14,078 bases of DNA from Actinomycetota bacterium (GTDB taxonomy: Bacteria > Actinomycetota > Actinomycetes > Streptosporangiales > Streptosporangiaceae), in contig PMST01000197.1 of NCBI GenBank assembly GCA_003168295.1, positions 11,993-26,070 on the forward strand, in the 5' to 3' direction. Below are positions 7,111 to 13,051 of this stretch, one piece after another; position 1 is the stretch's first letter; every line of letters starts with the position of its first letter. The notes under the pieces were generated by a model. It did no database searches, was not told the origin of the DNA, and saw only the letters and a program-made list of their open reading frames with translations. Both the position numbers and the translations under genes were made by a program.

Positions 7111-8211
7111 TTAAGACATTCGGAACGGGGCGTGGCTCACCTCGATGCGACCGCTCTGGCCCGCCACGACCTCGCCGATCAGCGCGGCCGGCAGCCCTTG
7201 GGCCCGCAGCACGCTGGCCAGCGCGGGCGCGTTTTTTGGCGCGACGGCGAGCAGCAGGCCGCCGGAGGTCTGGGCGTCGTGCAGGAGCACCGCGACCTCG
7301 GCCGGGATCGCGTCGTCGAGGGTCACGACGTCGCGCATCCGGTCGGTGTTGGCCCGGGTGCCGCCGGACACGAAGCCCGCGACGGCCAGTTCGGCGGCTC
7401 CGGGGAGCAGCGGGACCGCTGCGGCGTTAAGGTGGGCCGCCACGCCGCTGGCGGCCAGCATCCGGTGCAGGTGGCCGAGCAGGCCGAAGCCGGTCACGTC
7501 GGTGGCCGCGCGCACGCCCGCGGCCAGCGCGGCCTGGCTGGCGCCGGCGTTGAGCAGGGTCATCGAGGTCACGGCGGCGTCGACCGCGGTGGCGTCCGCG
7601 CCGTCGCGCTTGAGCGCGGTGGCGACCACGCCGGTGCCGAGGGCCTTGGTCAGGATCAGCTGGTCGCCGGGTTTGGCCCGGTCGATGGTCATGAGAGCGT
7701 CCGGGTCGGCCAGGCCCACCACGGCCAGGCCGTACTTGGGTACCGGGTCATCGATCGTGTGCCCGCCCGCCAGGAAGCAGCCGGCCTGCGCCGCTATCTG
7801 CGCGCCGCCGCGCATGACCTGGCCGAGGAGGGCGAGGTCGAGCCCTTCGCCGGGCCAGGCGGCGATGTTGACCGCGAACAGCGGCCGGCCGCCCATCGCG
7901 TAGACGTCCGACAGCGCGTTGGCGGCCGCGACCCGGCCCCAGTCGAACGGGTCGTCCACGATCGGGGTGAAGAAATCCGTGGTGAGAACCAGGGCGCGTT
8001 CGGCGTCCAGGCGCAGGACGGCGGCGTCGTCGCCCTCGGCCGCGCCGATGAGCAGGTCGCCGGAGGCCGGGCCCATGGCCGGGACACCGTCCATGGTGGC
8101 GAACAGGGCCTCGAGTTTGGCCAGGGGGAGCTTGCACGCGCAGCCTGCGCCGGGCGACAGCGAGGTCAGCCGGGGGGCCTGCTGGATTTGGTCAGCCGTC
8201 ACCTTCGCCAC
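7111..8211 (-). CDS. selD: Selenide, water dikinase (selenophosphate synthase)
   Basis: This is a 366-residue cytoplasmic enzyme that makes selenophosphate from selenide and ATP, the selenium donor for selenocysteine tRNA and 2-selenouridine. The N-terminal catalytic segment reads GAGCACKLPL, with Cys24, Cys26 and Lys27. This is the cysteine form, not the selenocysteine form. Nucleotide and metal motifs of the PurM/SelD fold follow: EGDDAAV, TTDFFTPIVDD, AANALSDVYAMGG, GGHTIDD and TDVTGFGLLGH. Length matches the family. The GTG at 8211 has no good ribosome site, and a GTG at 8202 is an alternative that would lose three residues. The gene lies 22 bp after the sigma-partner gene and 21 bp before the phosphatase-like gene. 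No selA, selB or selC is visible here, so the rest of the pathway must be elsewhere. Confidence 0.95.
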   Translation of the reverse strand: MAKVTADQIQQAPRLTSLSPGAGCACKLPLAKLEALFATMDGVPAMGPASGDLLIGAAEGDDAAVLRLDAERALVLTTDFFTPIVDDPFDWGRVAAANALSDVYAMGGRPLFAVNIAAWPGEGLDLALLGQVMRGGAQIAAQAGCFLAGGHTIDDPVPKYGLAVVGLADPDALMTIDRAKPGDQLILTKALGTGVVATALKRDGADATAVDAAVTSMTLLNAGASQAALAAGVRAATDVTGFGLLGHLHRMLAASGVAAHLNAAAVPLLPGAAELAVAGFVSGGTRANTDRMRDVVTLDDAIPAEVAVLLHDAQTSGGLLLAVAPKNAPALASVLRAQGLPAALIGEVVAGQSGRIEVSHAPFRMS

Positions 8212-8232
8212 GGTACGCGGCGTTGGTGGCCG

Positions 8233-9570
8233 TTACCAGGCGGCGGCGAACGTGTGAGGGCTCCACGGGATCCGCGTGTACGTGTCCCCGTGCAGGATCC
8301 ACGCGCTCGTTCCCGGCTGGGCGTAGCTGACGACCAGCACGCTACCGGTGGCGTTGCTGTACAGGATCAGCTCGAAGTCCAGGGGCTTACCGGCCAGGCT
8401 CTTCGGGGTGCCGAGGATCGCGGTCACCTGGCCGGTAGCCACCGAGACCTTGAGGATCCGTCGCCGGGTCAGCATTTCCTGCCCGTCACGGGTCGTGACT
8501 GCCGTGGCGAACACGGCGGTCCGGCCGTCGGGGGTGATGACCGCGGTGGTCAAGCTTTCGTCCGTGCGGGTGATCGCGGCAGGCGTCGGGATGGGCTTGC
8601 TAGCGGCCAGCGCGTTCGGGCCCGGATCGCTGGTATCCAGCAACCTGAGCACAGACGAGCCCGCCGACGCGCCGGGGCCGGTGAACGCGATGTGCTGCCC
8701 GTCAGCCGTCCAGGACAGCCCGCCCAGCATTATGGGGGGCATGTAGATCTCGTCGGCGCTGTCGAAGCCCCATATCCGCCTGGTCCCGGTCACCAGGTTG
8801 AACACGATCAGCTGCATATCGTAGCCGTGTTCGCTGCCGTCGGGGCTTGCGGCGGCCAGCGAGGTGCCGTCGGGCGACAGGGCCATGTTCGCAATGCCCT
8901 GGCCAGCCGGAATGAAGGAGGCGGGCAGCGCCTGCAGCGACACCCCGCTGCTATGGCTTTTGGGGTCTGGATCGATGTGCAAGACGAAGAGACGGTACGG
9001 GGTGTCTTGCGCGACGTTCCCGAGGTGGTTATGCAGCTGCCGTTGGCGGTCAAGTGAGAAGCTTGCTCCCTGCGCGTCGAGCACGAACGTGCGGTCATCG
9101 GCGGCCGCGGTTACCGCGATGAACTTGACGTACGGCTTGGGCGCGGCGATGGTCGCGAGCACCGCGCCGGTGGCCGTCGACCGGACCTGCGCGACGGTGG
9201 GCGCGGTCGCGGGATCGGCGGGATCGACGGGACTGGCGGGATCGGCGGGCAGGGCGATCAGGGCGACGTAGTAGGGCGGGAGGCCGGCCAGGTCGGGCGG
9301 GGTCGACGGGGTGGCCGTCCCGGACCCGCTTCGGGTCACGGCCAGCGAGCCGAGGACCACCGCGACGACCAGGACCGCGGCGGCCAGCGGAGCGAGCCAG
9401 GGGTTCCACCCGCGCCGTCCCGGGCGGAACCGGCTTGCGCCCGGGCGGAACCGGGGCCGGCGTCGCGGGATCAGCCCGGGCGAGCCCAGCCGCAGCGGCG
9501 GCGGGTCGGCCGGGATCTCCTCGGCGGTGGCATGGATGGCCGCGCGGAGCTTGTCCTCCAGCGGAGTCAT
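8233..9570 (-). CDS. Single-span membrane protein paired with the SigE-family sigma factor (putative anti-sigma/sensor)
   Basis: This is a 445-residue protein. It has a cytoplasmic N-terminus of about 57 residues (LRAAIHATAEEIPADPPPLRL near the start), one transmembrane helix (about 58-78), and an extracytoplasmic domain. That domain has repeats like WD40/TolB-type propellers: ALSPDGTSLAAASPDGS, LSWTADGQHIAFTG and VITPDGRTAVFATA. Actinobacterial SigE-family sigma genes are often followed by such proteins, thought to hold or sense for the sigma factor; that role is inferred. No zinc-binding HxxxCxxC anti-sigma motif is present. The ATG at 9570 overlaps the sigma stop (ATGA) and has GGAGG seven bases upstream, inside the sigma gene, so coupling is likely. 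Pro/Asp-rich and Arg/Phe-rich linkers carry short tandem repeats. Confidence 0.8.
   Translation of the reverse strand: MTPLEDKLRAAIHATAEEIPADPPPLRLGSPGLIPRRRPRFRPGASRFRPGRRGWNPWLAPLAAAVLVVAVVLGSLAVTRSGSGTATPSTPPDLAGLPPYYVALIALPADPASPVDPADPATAPTVAQVRSTATGAVLATIAAPKPYVKFIAVTAAADDRTFVLDAQGASFSLDRQRQLHNHLGNVAQDTPYRLFVLHIDPDPKSHSSGVSLQALPASFIPAGQGIANMALSPDGTSLAAASPDGSEHGYDMQLIVFNLVTGTRRIWGFDSADEIYMPPIMLGGLSWTADGQHIAFTGPGASAGSSVLRLLDTSDPGPNALAASKPIPTPAAITRTDESLTTAVITPDGRTAVFATAVTTRDGQEMLTRRRILKVSVATGQVTAILGTPKSLAGKPLDFELILYSNATGSVLVVSYAQPGTSAWILHGDTYTRIPWSPHTFAAAW
9211..9246. repeat. Four 9-bp tandem units in the membrane-partner gene
   Basis: The units GGGATCGGC, GGGATCGAC, GGGACTGGC and GGGATCGGC lie end to end and encode an A/V-D/S-P triplet repeat just outside the membrane span. 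The repeat keeps the reading frame and looks like a flexible spacer. Confidence 0.85.
9419..9454. repeat. 15-bp direct repeat, 21-bp period, in the membrane-partner gene
   Basis: The 15-mer CCCGGGCGGAACCGG occurs at 9419-9433 and again at 9440-9454. It gives the duplicated RFRPG in the basic cytoplasmic stretch just before the transmembrane helix. The spacing of 21 keeps the frame. Confidence 0.85.
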
Positions 9571-10178
9571 GACCCCTCCTCCAGGGACAGGCCAAGCGCC
9601 TTGAGCGCGCGGTGCGTGGCGGACCGGACGGAGCTCGGGCGCAGGCCCATGATGCGGGCGATCTCGGCGTCGGGCAGGTCGAGGTAGAAGCGCAGCACCA
9701 GCGCCTCGCGCTGGCGGTCGGGTAGCCGCCGGACGGCCTGCATGACCTCGCGGCGTTCCTCGTAGCCGAGCGCGGTGGCCTCGGCGGAGGCGGCCGGCGG
9801 CTGGTACGTGGTCAGCCTGCGCCCCACGGCGCGGCGGCGCAGCGCCGAGCGGCAGCCGTTCAGGACCGAGGACCGGACGTAGGCCAGCGCGCGGTCGTGG
9901 TCGGCCAGCCGGGCCCAGTTCCGGTACAGGCCGAAGAAGGCGTCCTGGACCACGTCCTCGGCGCTCGGCCGGTCGCCGAGCATGAGGTAGGCCAGCCTGA
10001 GCAGGCCGACGGCAGCGGCGTCGTAGAGCGCCGCGACCGCCGCCTCCGCGTCGGTCGCGGCCGCCCGCCGCGCCGGTGGGTCATCATCAGGCCAGCCCGA
10101 ATCGGTCGAGCCCGAATCGGTCCAGCCTGAATCAGACCAGCGCAAGGCGGCCGCGCCGACTAGGTCATCAGACTCCAT
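9567..10178 (-). CDS. SigE-family ECF RNA polymerase sigma factor
   Basis: This is a 203-residue sigma factor with region 2 (about residues 45-115, including LGDRPSAEDVVQDAFFGLYRN) and region 4 (about 140-195, including LPDRQREALVLRFYLDLP and IMGLRPSSVRSATHRALKAL). It should direct RNA polymerase to its own set of promoters, probably under control of the membrane protein encoded by the overlapping next gene. Ahead of region 2 is an unusual N-terminus of about 40 residues with a Ser-Asp-Gly-Trp repeat and an acidic stretch. The ATG at 10178 is the only good start I see upstream of region 2, but no Shine-Dalgarno sequence lies at normal distance. An AAGGAG lies 23 nt upstream, in the loop of a hairpin. 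The target genes cannot be read from the sequence. Confidence 0.92.
   Translation of the reverse strand: MESDDLVGAAALRWSDSGWTDSGSTDSGWPDDDPPARRAAATDAEAAVAALYDAAAVGLLRLAYLMLGDRPSAEDVVQDAFFGLYRNWARLADHDRALAYVRSSVLNGCRSALRRRAVGRRLTTYQPPAASAEATALGYEERREVMQAVRRLPDRQREALVLRFYLDLPDAEIARIMGLRPSSVRSATHRALKALGLSLEEGS
10092..10136. repeat. Three 15-bp tandem units at the 5' end of the sigma gene
   Basis: The units at 10092-10106, 10107-10121 and 10122-10136 are near-identical (CCAGCCCGAATCGGT type), followed by a partial copy (CCAG). They encode the SDSGW/TDSGS/TDSGW series near residues 15-29 of the sigma factor, upstream of region 2. A multiple of three keeps the frame. Confidence 0.9.
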
Positions 10179-10192
10179 GTCATTAAAGACGT

Positions 10193-10217
10193 GCGAAGCC
10201 GCTCCTTGCTGCTTCGC
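10193..10217 (-). other. Hairpin in the sigma gene leader with an AAGGAG loop
   Basis: GCGAAGC and GCTTCGC form a perfect 7-bp stem around an 11-nt loop. Read on the minus strand, the loop contains AAGGAG, a strong Shine-Dalgarno-like sequence, but 23 nt before the sigma ATG. This may be an mRNA leader structure or chance. Confidence 0.5.
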
Positions 10218-10219
10218 GT

Positions 10220-10237
10220 CCGCTACGAACGTAGCGG
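10220..10237 (-). terminator. Short hairpin spanning the oxidoreductase stop codon
   Basis: CCGCTAC-GAAC-GTAGCGG is a perfect 7-bp stem with a 4-nt loop. It covers the last codons and TAG stop of the oxidoreductase gene. No T-run follows on the minus strand. It could act as a weak terminator or as an mRNA-end stabiliser ahead of the sigma operon. Confidence 0.4.
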
Positions 10238-11377
10238 GTCGAACGGGCCCAGGTCGACCTCCGGCGGCAAGCCCAGAGCGGCCCGGGCAGCGACCGCGCC
10301 GGCCAGCGGGCCCATGGTGAGCCCGGTCGCGCCCAGGCCGGTCGCCACGACCAGGCCGTCGACGCCGCGGACCGGGCCTAGCAGCGGGCGGATATCCGGG
10401 CCGACCGGGCGCAGGCCGACCCGGGTTTCGAGCAGCGTTCCCTGGCTGAGGCCGGGCGCGACGGACAGCGCGTTGTTGAGCACTTCGGCTAGGCCGCCGG
10501 GCGTCACCCGGACGTCGTAGCCCGAGCCGACCTCCCGGGTGGCCCCGGCGACCACCCGGGATCCGTCGAAGGCCAGCAGGTAATGGCCGGTGGCCGAGGG
10601 CAGGACCACGGGCCAGCGGCTGGTGTCAGCGCCGTCGAGCCCGATGTGCACGATCTGGCCGCGCTGCGGGACGACGGGCACGGTGACCCCGGCCGGCTCG
10701 ACGAACCCGGCCGTCCAGGCGCCCGCCGCGGCCACCACCGCGTCCGCCTCGACCAGGTCGCCGTCAACGCTGACGCCGGTGACCCGGCCCGCGCGGCAGC
10801 TGAGCATGGCCGCGCGAGCTGGGTCGGTCCGGATGGTGGCGCCCTGCCGGGCCGCGGCCTGGACCAACGCGGCCGCGAGCCGCCGGCCGTCGACCCGGGC
10901 CGCGCCGGCGATGTGCACCGCGGTCGCTCCTGGCCGCAGCGGCGGGAACAGTTCCTGGGCCTGCCGGGCGTCCAGCAGGCTGACCTCGCCCATTTCCGGT
11001 GCCCCGGCGCGGCGGGCCGCTATTCGCTGCCGGGCCTGCTCCAGCTGCTGGGCCTGGTCCAGCTGCTGGGCCTGGTCCGGGTGGTCTCCGGTTCCGGCCA
11101 GCAGTAGCGCCCCGACCCGGCGGTAGGAGACGTCCGCCTCGCCCTGGTCGGCTAGGCCCGCGATCAGCGCGGGGTATTCGCGCGCGGCGGTCCGGGCGAA
11201 GTCGTACCAGGCCGGATCGTCTACGGCGGAGGTCCACGGGCAGATGATGCCCGCGCCTGCCGCGGTCGCCCGGCCGGGACGCTCCGCGTCGATCAGGGTG
11301 ACCTGCGCGCCCAGCCCGCTGGCCGTATAGGCGCAGGCGGCGCCGGTAATCCCGGCACCCACGATGATCAGGCGCAT
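10223..11377 (-). CDS. FAD-dependent amino acid/amine oxidoreductase (DAO family)
   Basis: This is a 384-residue flavoprotein of the D-amino acid oxidase/glycine oxidase/DadA group, which oxidises amines or D-amino acids to imino acids. The N-terminal FAD fold shows GAGITG (residues 7-12) and an acidic end of the second strand (LIDAE, 28-32) for the FAD ribose. The middle has a VDGRRLAAALVQAA segment followed by DAVVAAAGAWT. Near the end are GLRPVGPDIRPLLGP and ATGLGATGLTMGPLAG, which close the FAD site. The ATG at 11377 lacks a clear ribosome site. Residues 101-118 carry a Gln-rich tandem repeat, absent from the family core and probably in a surface loop. The substrate cannot be told from sequence. 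No thiamine or amino-acid operon neighbours help, so I give no symbol. Confidence 0.85.
   Translation of the reverse strand: MRLIIVGAGITGAACAYTASGLGAQVTLIDAERPGRATAAGAGIICPWTSAVDDPAWYDFARTAAREYPALIAGLADQGEADVSYRRVGALLLAGTGDHPDQAQQLDQAQQLEQARQRIAARRAGAPEMGEVSLLDARQAQELFPPLRPGATAVHIAGAARVDGRRLAAALVQAAARQGATIRTDPARAAMLSCRAGRVTGVSVDGDLVEADAVVAAAGAWTAGFVEPAGVTVPVVPQRGQIVHIGLDGADTSRWPVVLPSATGHYLLAFDGSRVVAGATREVGSGYDVRVTPGGLAEVLNNALSVAPGLSQGTLLETRVGLRPVGPDIRPLLGPVRGVDGLVVATGLGATGLTMGPLAGAVAARAALGLPPEVDLGPFDPLRS
11032..11076. repeat. 18-bp tandem repeat (2.5 units) in the oxidoreductase gene
   Basis: The unit CCAGCTGCTGGGCCTGGT at 11041-11058 is repeated exactly at 11059-11076, and a nine-base half unit (GGGCCTGCT type) precedes it. 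It encodes DQAQQL twice, followed by EQARQR. The repeat is in frame and helical in character. Confidence 0.9.
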
Positions 11378-11519
11378 AATCAGCCCACGCTACCCGGTGG
11401 GGAACCGTGCCGACGGGCGCTCCGGTCTGGCTGGTCGCGGGTGCGCTTCATGATCGTGGCCAGATTTGGGCAAATAGCGCCCGGAACTGGCCACGATAAT
11501 GGTGTCGCCCCTTGGCCGG
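11378..11519. other. 142-bp intergenic region between oxidoreductase and phosphatase genes
   Basis: No reading frame in this gap looks coding. It holds the palindrome at 11449-11501 near its right end. On the minus strand a weak -10-like TAGCGT lies nine bases before the oxidoreductase ATG. Confidence 0.6.
11449..11501. repeat. 53-nt near-perfect palindrome, possible terminator of the phosphatase gene
   Basis: The outer arms CATGATCGTGGCCAG (11449-11463) and CTGGCCACGATAATG (11487-11501) pair with one mismatch. Inside them TTTGGGC (11465-11471) pairs with GCCCGGA (11479-11485), using G-U pairs if read as plus-strand RNA, around the loop AAATAGC. It begins 19 nt after the phosphatase stop. 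No T-run follows on either side, so it is at best a non-classical terminator. It may be a dispersed intergenic repeat or a protein-binding site. Confidence 0.75.
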
Positions 11520-12827
11520 TCACGGGATGAGGGTGCGTTCGGGGTGGTCGGGCAGCCATTCGATCAGGACGATGGTGGCGTCGTCTTGCAGCCGGCCGCG
11601 CTGGTATTCGCTGATCGCGTGATTGAGCCGGCGCATCGTCTCGGGTGCGGATATGCCGTCGTTGCTGTGCCTGATGATGAAGTCGCTGAGCCGGTCGAGG
11701 CCGAACGGCGTGCCGTCGGCCGAACGGCCCTCGGTGACGCCGTCGGTGTAGAGCAGCACCCGGTCGCCGGGCTCAAGCCGCTCGGTATAGATAGTGGCCG
11801 GGGCGCCGCCGTCGGGGTACCCGCCGTCGATTTCGTCGCGACTATCGATGCTGCCTAGGCCGAGTGGCGGCACCGGGCGCCGGGCGAGCTCCTTGATGAC
11901 CTTGTTGCCGCGGATCAGCAGCGGCGGCGGATGACCGCAGGGAATCCAGCTGAACAGCCCGGTGGACAGGTCCAGGTCGCACAGCAGCGCCGTGACGAAC
12001 CGGATGTCGGCGAATTGCCCGGCGATCGCGTTATCGGCGCGCCGGGCGACGTCGGACAGCGTGCCGCCCGCCCGCCGGGTGCTCCGGCAGGACGCCACGC
12101 CCACGCTGGCCAGCAGGCCCGCGGCCAGATCATGGCCGAGCGCGTCGAAGATCGACACGTGCAGGTGATCACCGAGCATCGAGTAGTCGAAGGCGTCCCC
12201 GCCGGCCTCATACGCCGGTTCCAGGGTGGCAGCGACCAGGACGCGGTCGGTCGCGAACGTCCGGGGCACCAGGAACCCCCAGATCAGTTCGGCCTGCACC
12301 GCCATCTTTCCGCTCCGCCGGACGTGCGCGAAGGTGTCGCTGTACCCGCTCTTGGCCACGATCATCAGTCCGGCCAGCGACGCGATGGCCCGGTACCGGT
12401 CCAGCATGGCCTCGCCGACATCGCTGGCGAGCAGGCTCAGCACGCCGAGCCGTTCGGTGCCGTCGACGAGCGGCACCCATACCCGGTAGCCGTCTCGGCC
12501 CTCGCCCGCCGGGACGTGCTGGATCGTGACCGTCCGGAAGGCGTACCCCGCGATCGTCGAGTCGATGGTCAGCGACTCCGCCCCCTTCTGCCCCTTGGCC
12601 CCCTCCCGCCCCTTGGCCCCCTGACCGTCCCGGCCAGGGAGCGGCAGTGACTCGAGATGGCGCTGCTGGAGATCGGCCAGGTATATCCGTACCTCGGTGA
12701 TGCCGAGCGGCCGGACGGCCGCGGCGAACACCTCCTCGATCGCGTCGGGTCTGAGCAGGTGCGACTGCTGCAGCAGGTCAGCGAGCGCGCGCTCGGCCTG
12801 GGCAGCCATGTCATCGGCTGGCAGCAT
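11520..12827 (-). CDS. GAF-domain SpoIIE/RsbU-type PP2C serine phosphatase
   Basis: This is a 435-residue cytoplasmic protein. An N-terminal GAF-like sensor region (about 25-165) precedes a PPM/SpoIIE catalytic domain (about 185-430). The metal-binding residues are present: GGDAFD (199-204), FDALGHD (217-223), LYTDGVTEG (349-357) and DDATIV (415-420). Such enzymes dephosphorylate anti-anti-sigma (STAS) proteins in general stress or developmental switches. No STAS or anti-sigma kinase gene lies in this window, so the partner is unknown. The ATG at 12827 is supported by AGGGAAG seven bases upstream. A Gly/Lys-rich repeat (residues 68-83) is inserted inside the GAF-like region, probably in a surface loop. 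The gene is divergent from otsA. Function at family level is firm; the pathway is inferred. Confidence 0.92.
   Translation of the reverse strand: MLPADDMAAQAERALADLLQQSHLLRPDAIEEVFAAAVRPLGITEVRIYLADLQQRHLESLPLPGRDGQGAKGREGAKGQKGAESLTIDSTIAGYAFRTVTIQHVPAGEGRDGYRVWVPLVDGTERLGVLSLLASDVGEAMLDRYRAIASLAGLMIVAKSGYSDTFAHVRRSGKMAVQAELIWGFLVPRTFATDRVLVAATLEPAYEAGGDAFDYSMLGDHLHVSIFDALGHDLAAGLLASVGVASCRSTRRAGGTLSDVARRADNAIAGQFADIRFVTALLCDLDLSTGLFSWIPCGHPPPLLIRGNKVIKELARRPVPPLGLGSIDSRDEIDGGYPDGGAPATIYTERLEPGDRVLLYTDGVTEGRSADGTPFGLDRLSDFIIRHSNDGISAPETMRRLNHAISEYQRGRLQDDATIVLIEWLPDHPERTLIP
12589..12624. repeat. 18-bp tandem repeat in the phosphatase gene
   Basis: Two 18-nt units (12589-12606 and 12607-12624) match at most positions around the shared core GCCCCTTGGCCCCCT. 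They encode the GAKGREGAKGQKGA stretch in the GAF-like region. The repeat is in frame and strongly strand-asymmetric in C versus G. Confidence 0.85.
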
Positions 12828-13051
12828 GTCATCACTTCCCTGCGGAACGTCACCAGACCGGCGGGCAGCTTAGGTCCGGAATTGCGAAGAACGCGTGTTT
12901 TGCCTGGTCGGCAGGATTGCCAACCTGGCCGCGGGGCAGCAGGTACCCGTATGGCCGGCCGCCGGGAGTTCACTGCGGCCGACGCCGCCCCAAGGGCAGG
13001 CCGACCTGCAGCTCAGGACGGCGGCTGTCCGCGATTAGCTAAGGTTAACTG
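12828..13051. other. 224-bp divergent intergenic region between phosphatase and otsA genes
   Basis: No coding frame is convincing here. It contains the phosphatase ribosome site (AGGGAAG, about 12835-12841), a hairpin at 12903-12928 (arms CCTGGTCGGCA and TGCCAACCTGG, loop GGAT, better paired as minus-strand RNA), and the otsA start region. TAAGCT on the minus strand near 12870 could be a phosphatase -10 but has no good -35. Confidence 0.55.
13040..13045 (+). promoter_or_regulatory. Possible -10 box or ribosome site for otsA
   Basis: TAAGGT fits TANNNT and ends six bases before the otsA ATG, the spacing of a leaderless transcript. The same bases include AAGG, a weak Shine-Dalgarno sequence seven bases from the ATG, so the two readings cannot be separated by sequence. 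No convincing -35 is seen. Confidence 0.35.

Noticed and set aside
7231..7237. A slippery heptamer A AAA AAC in the selD frame (minus strand)
   Set aside because: The phase fits -1 frameshifting, but the conserved SelD C-terminus continues in the zero frame. The next gene is also in the selD frame, so a -1 shift would not make a fusion with it.
7111..8211. SelD as a selenocysteine-containing protein
   Set aside because: The catalytic codons in GAGCACK are cysteine codons, and no in-frame TGA occurs in the gene.
6586..9057. An 823-codon open frame on the plus strand
   Set aside because: It runs antisense to three well-supported genes, including selD. Its translation is Gly/Arg/His/Gln-rich without any domain, as expected for a shadow frame at high GC.
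10160..10183. A seven-codon reading frame overlapping the sigma start
   Set aside because: It begins at an ATG five bases before the sigma ATG but has no ribosome site and no sign of being an attenuator peptide.
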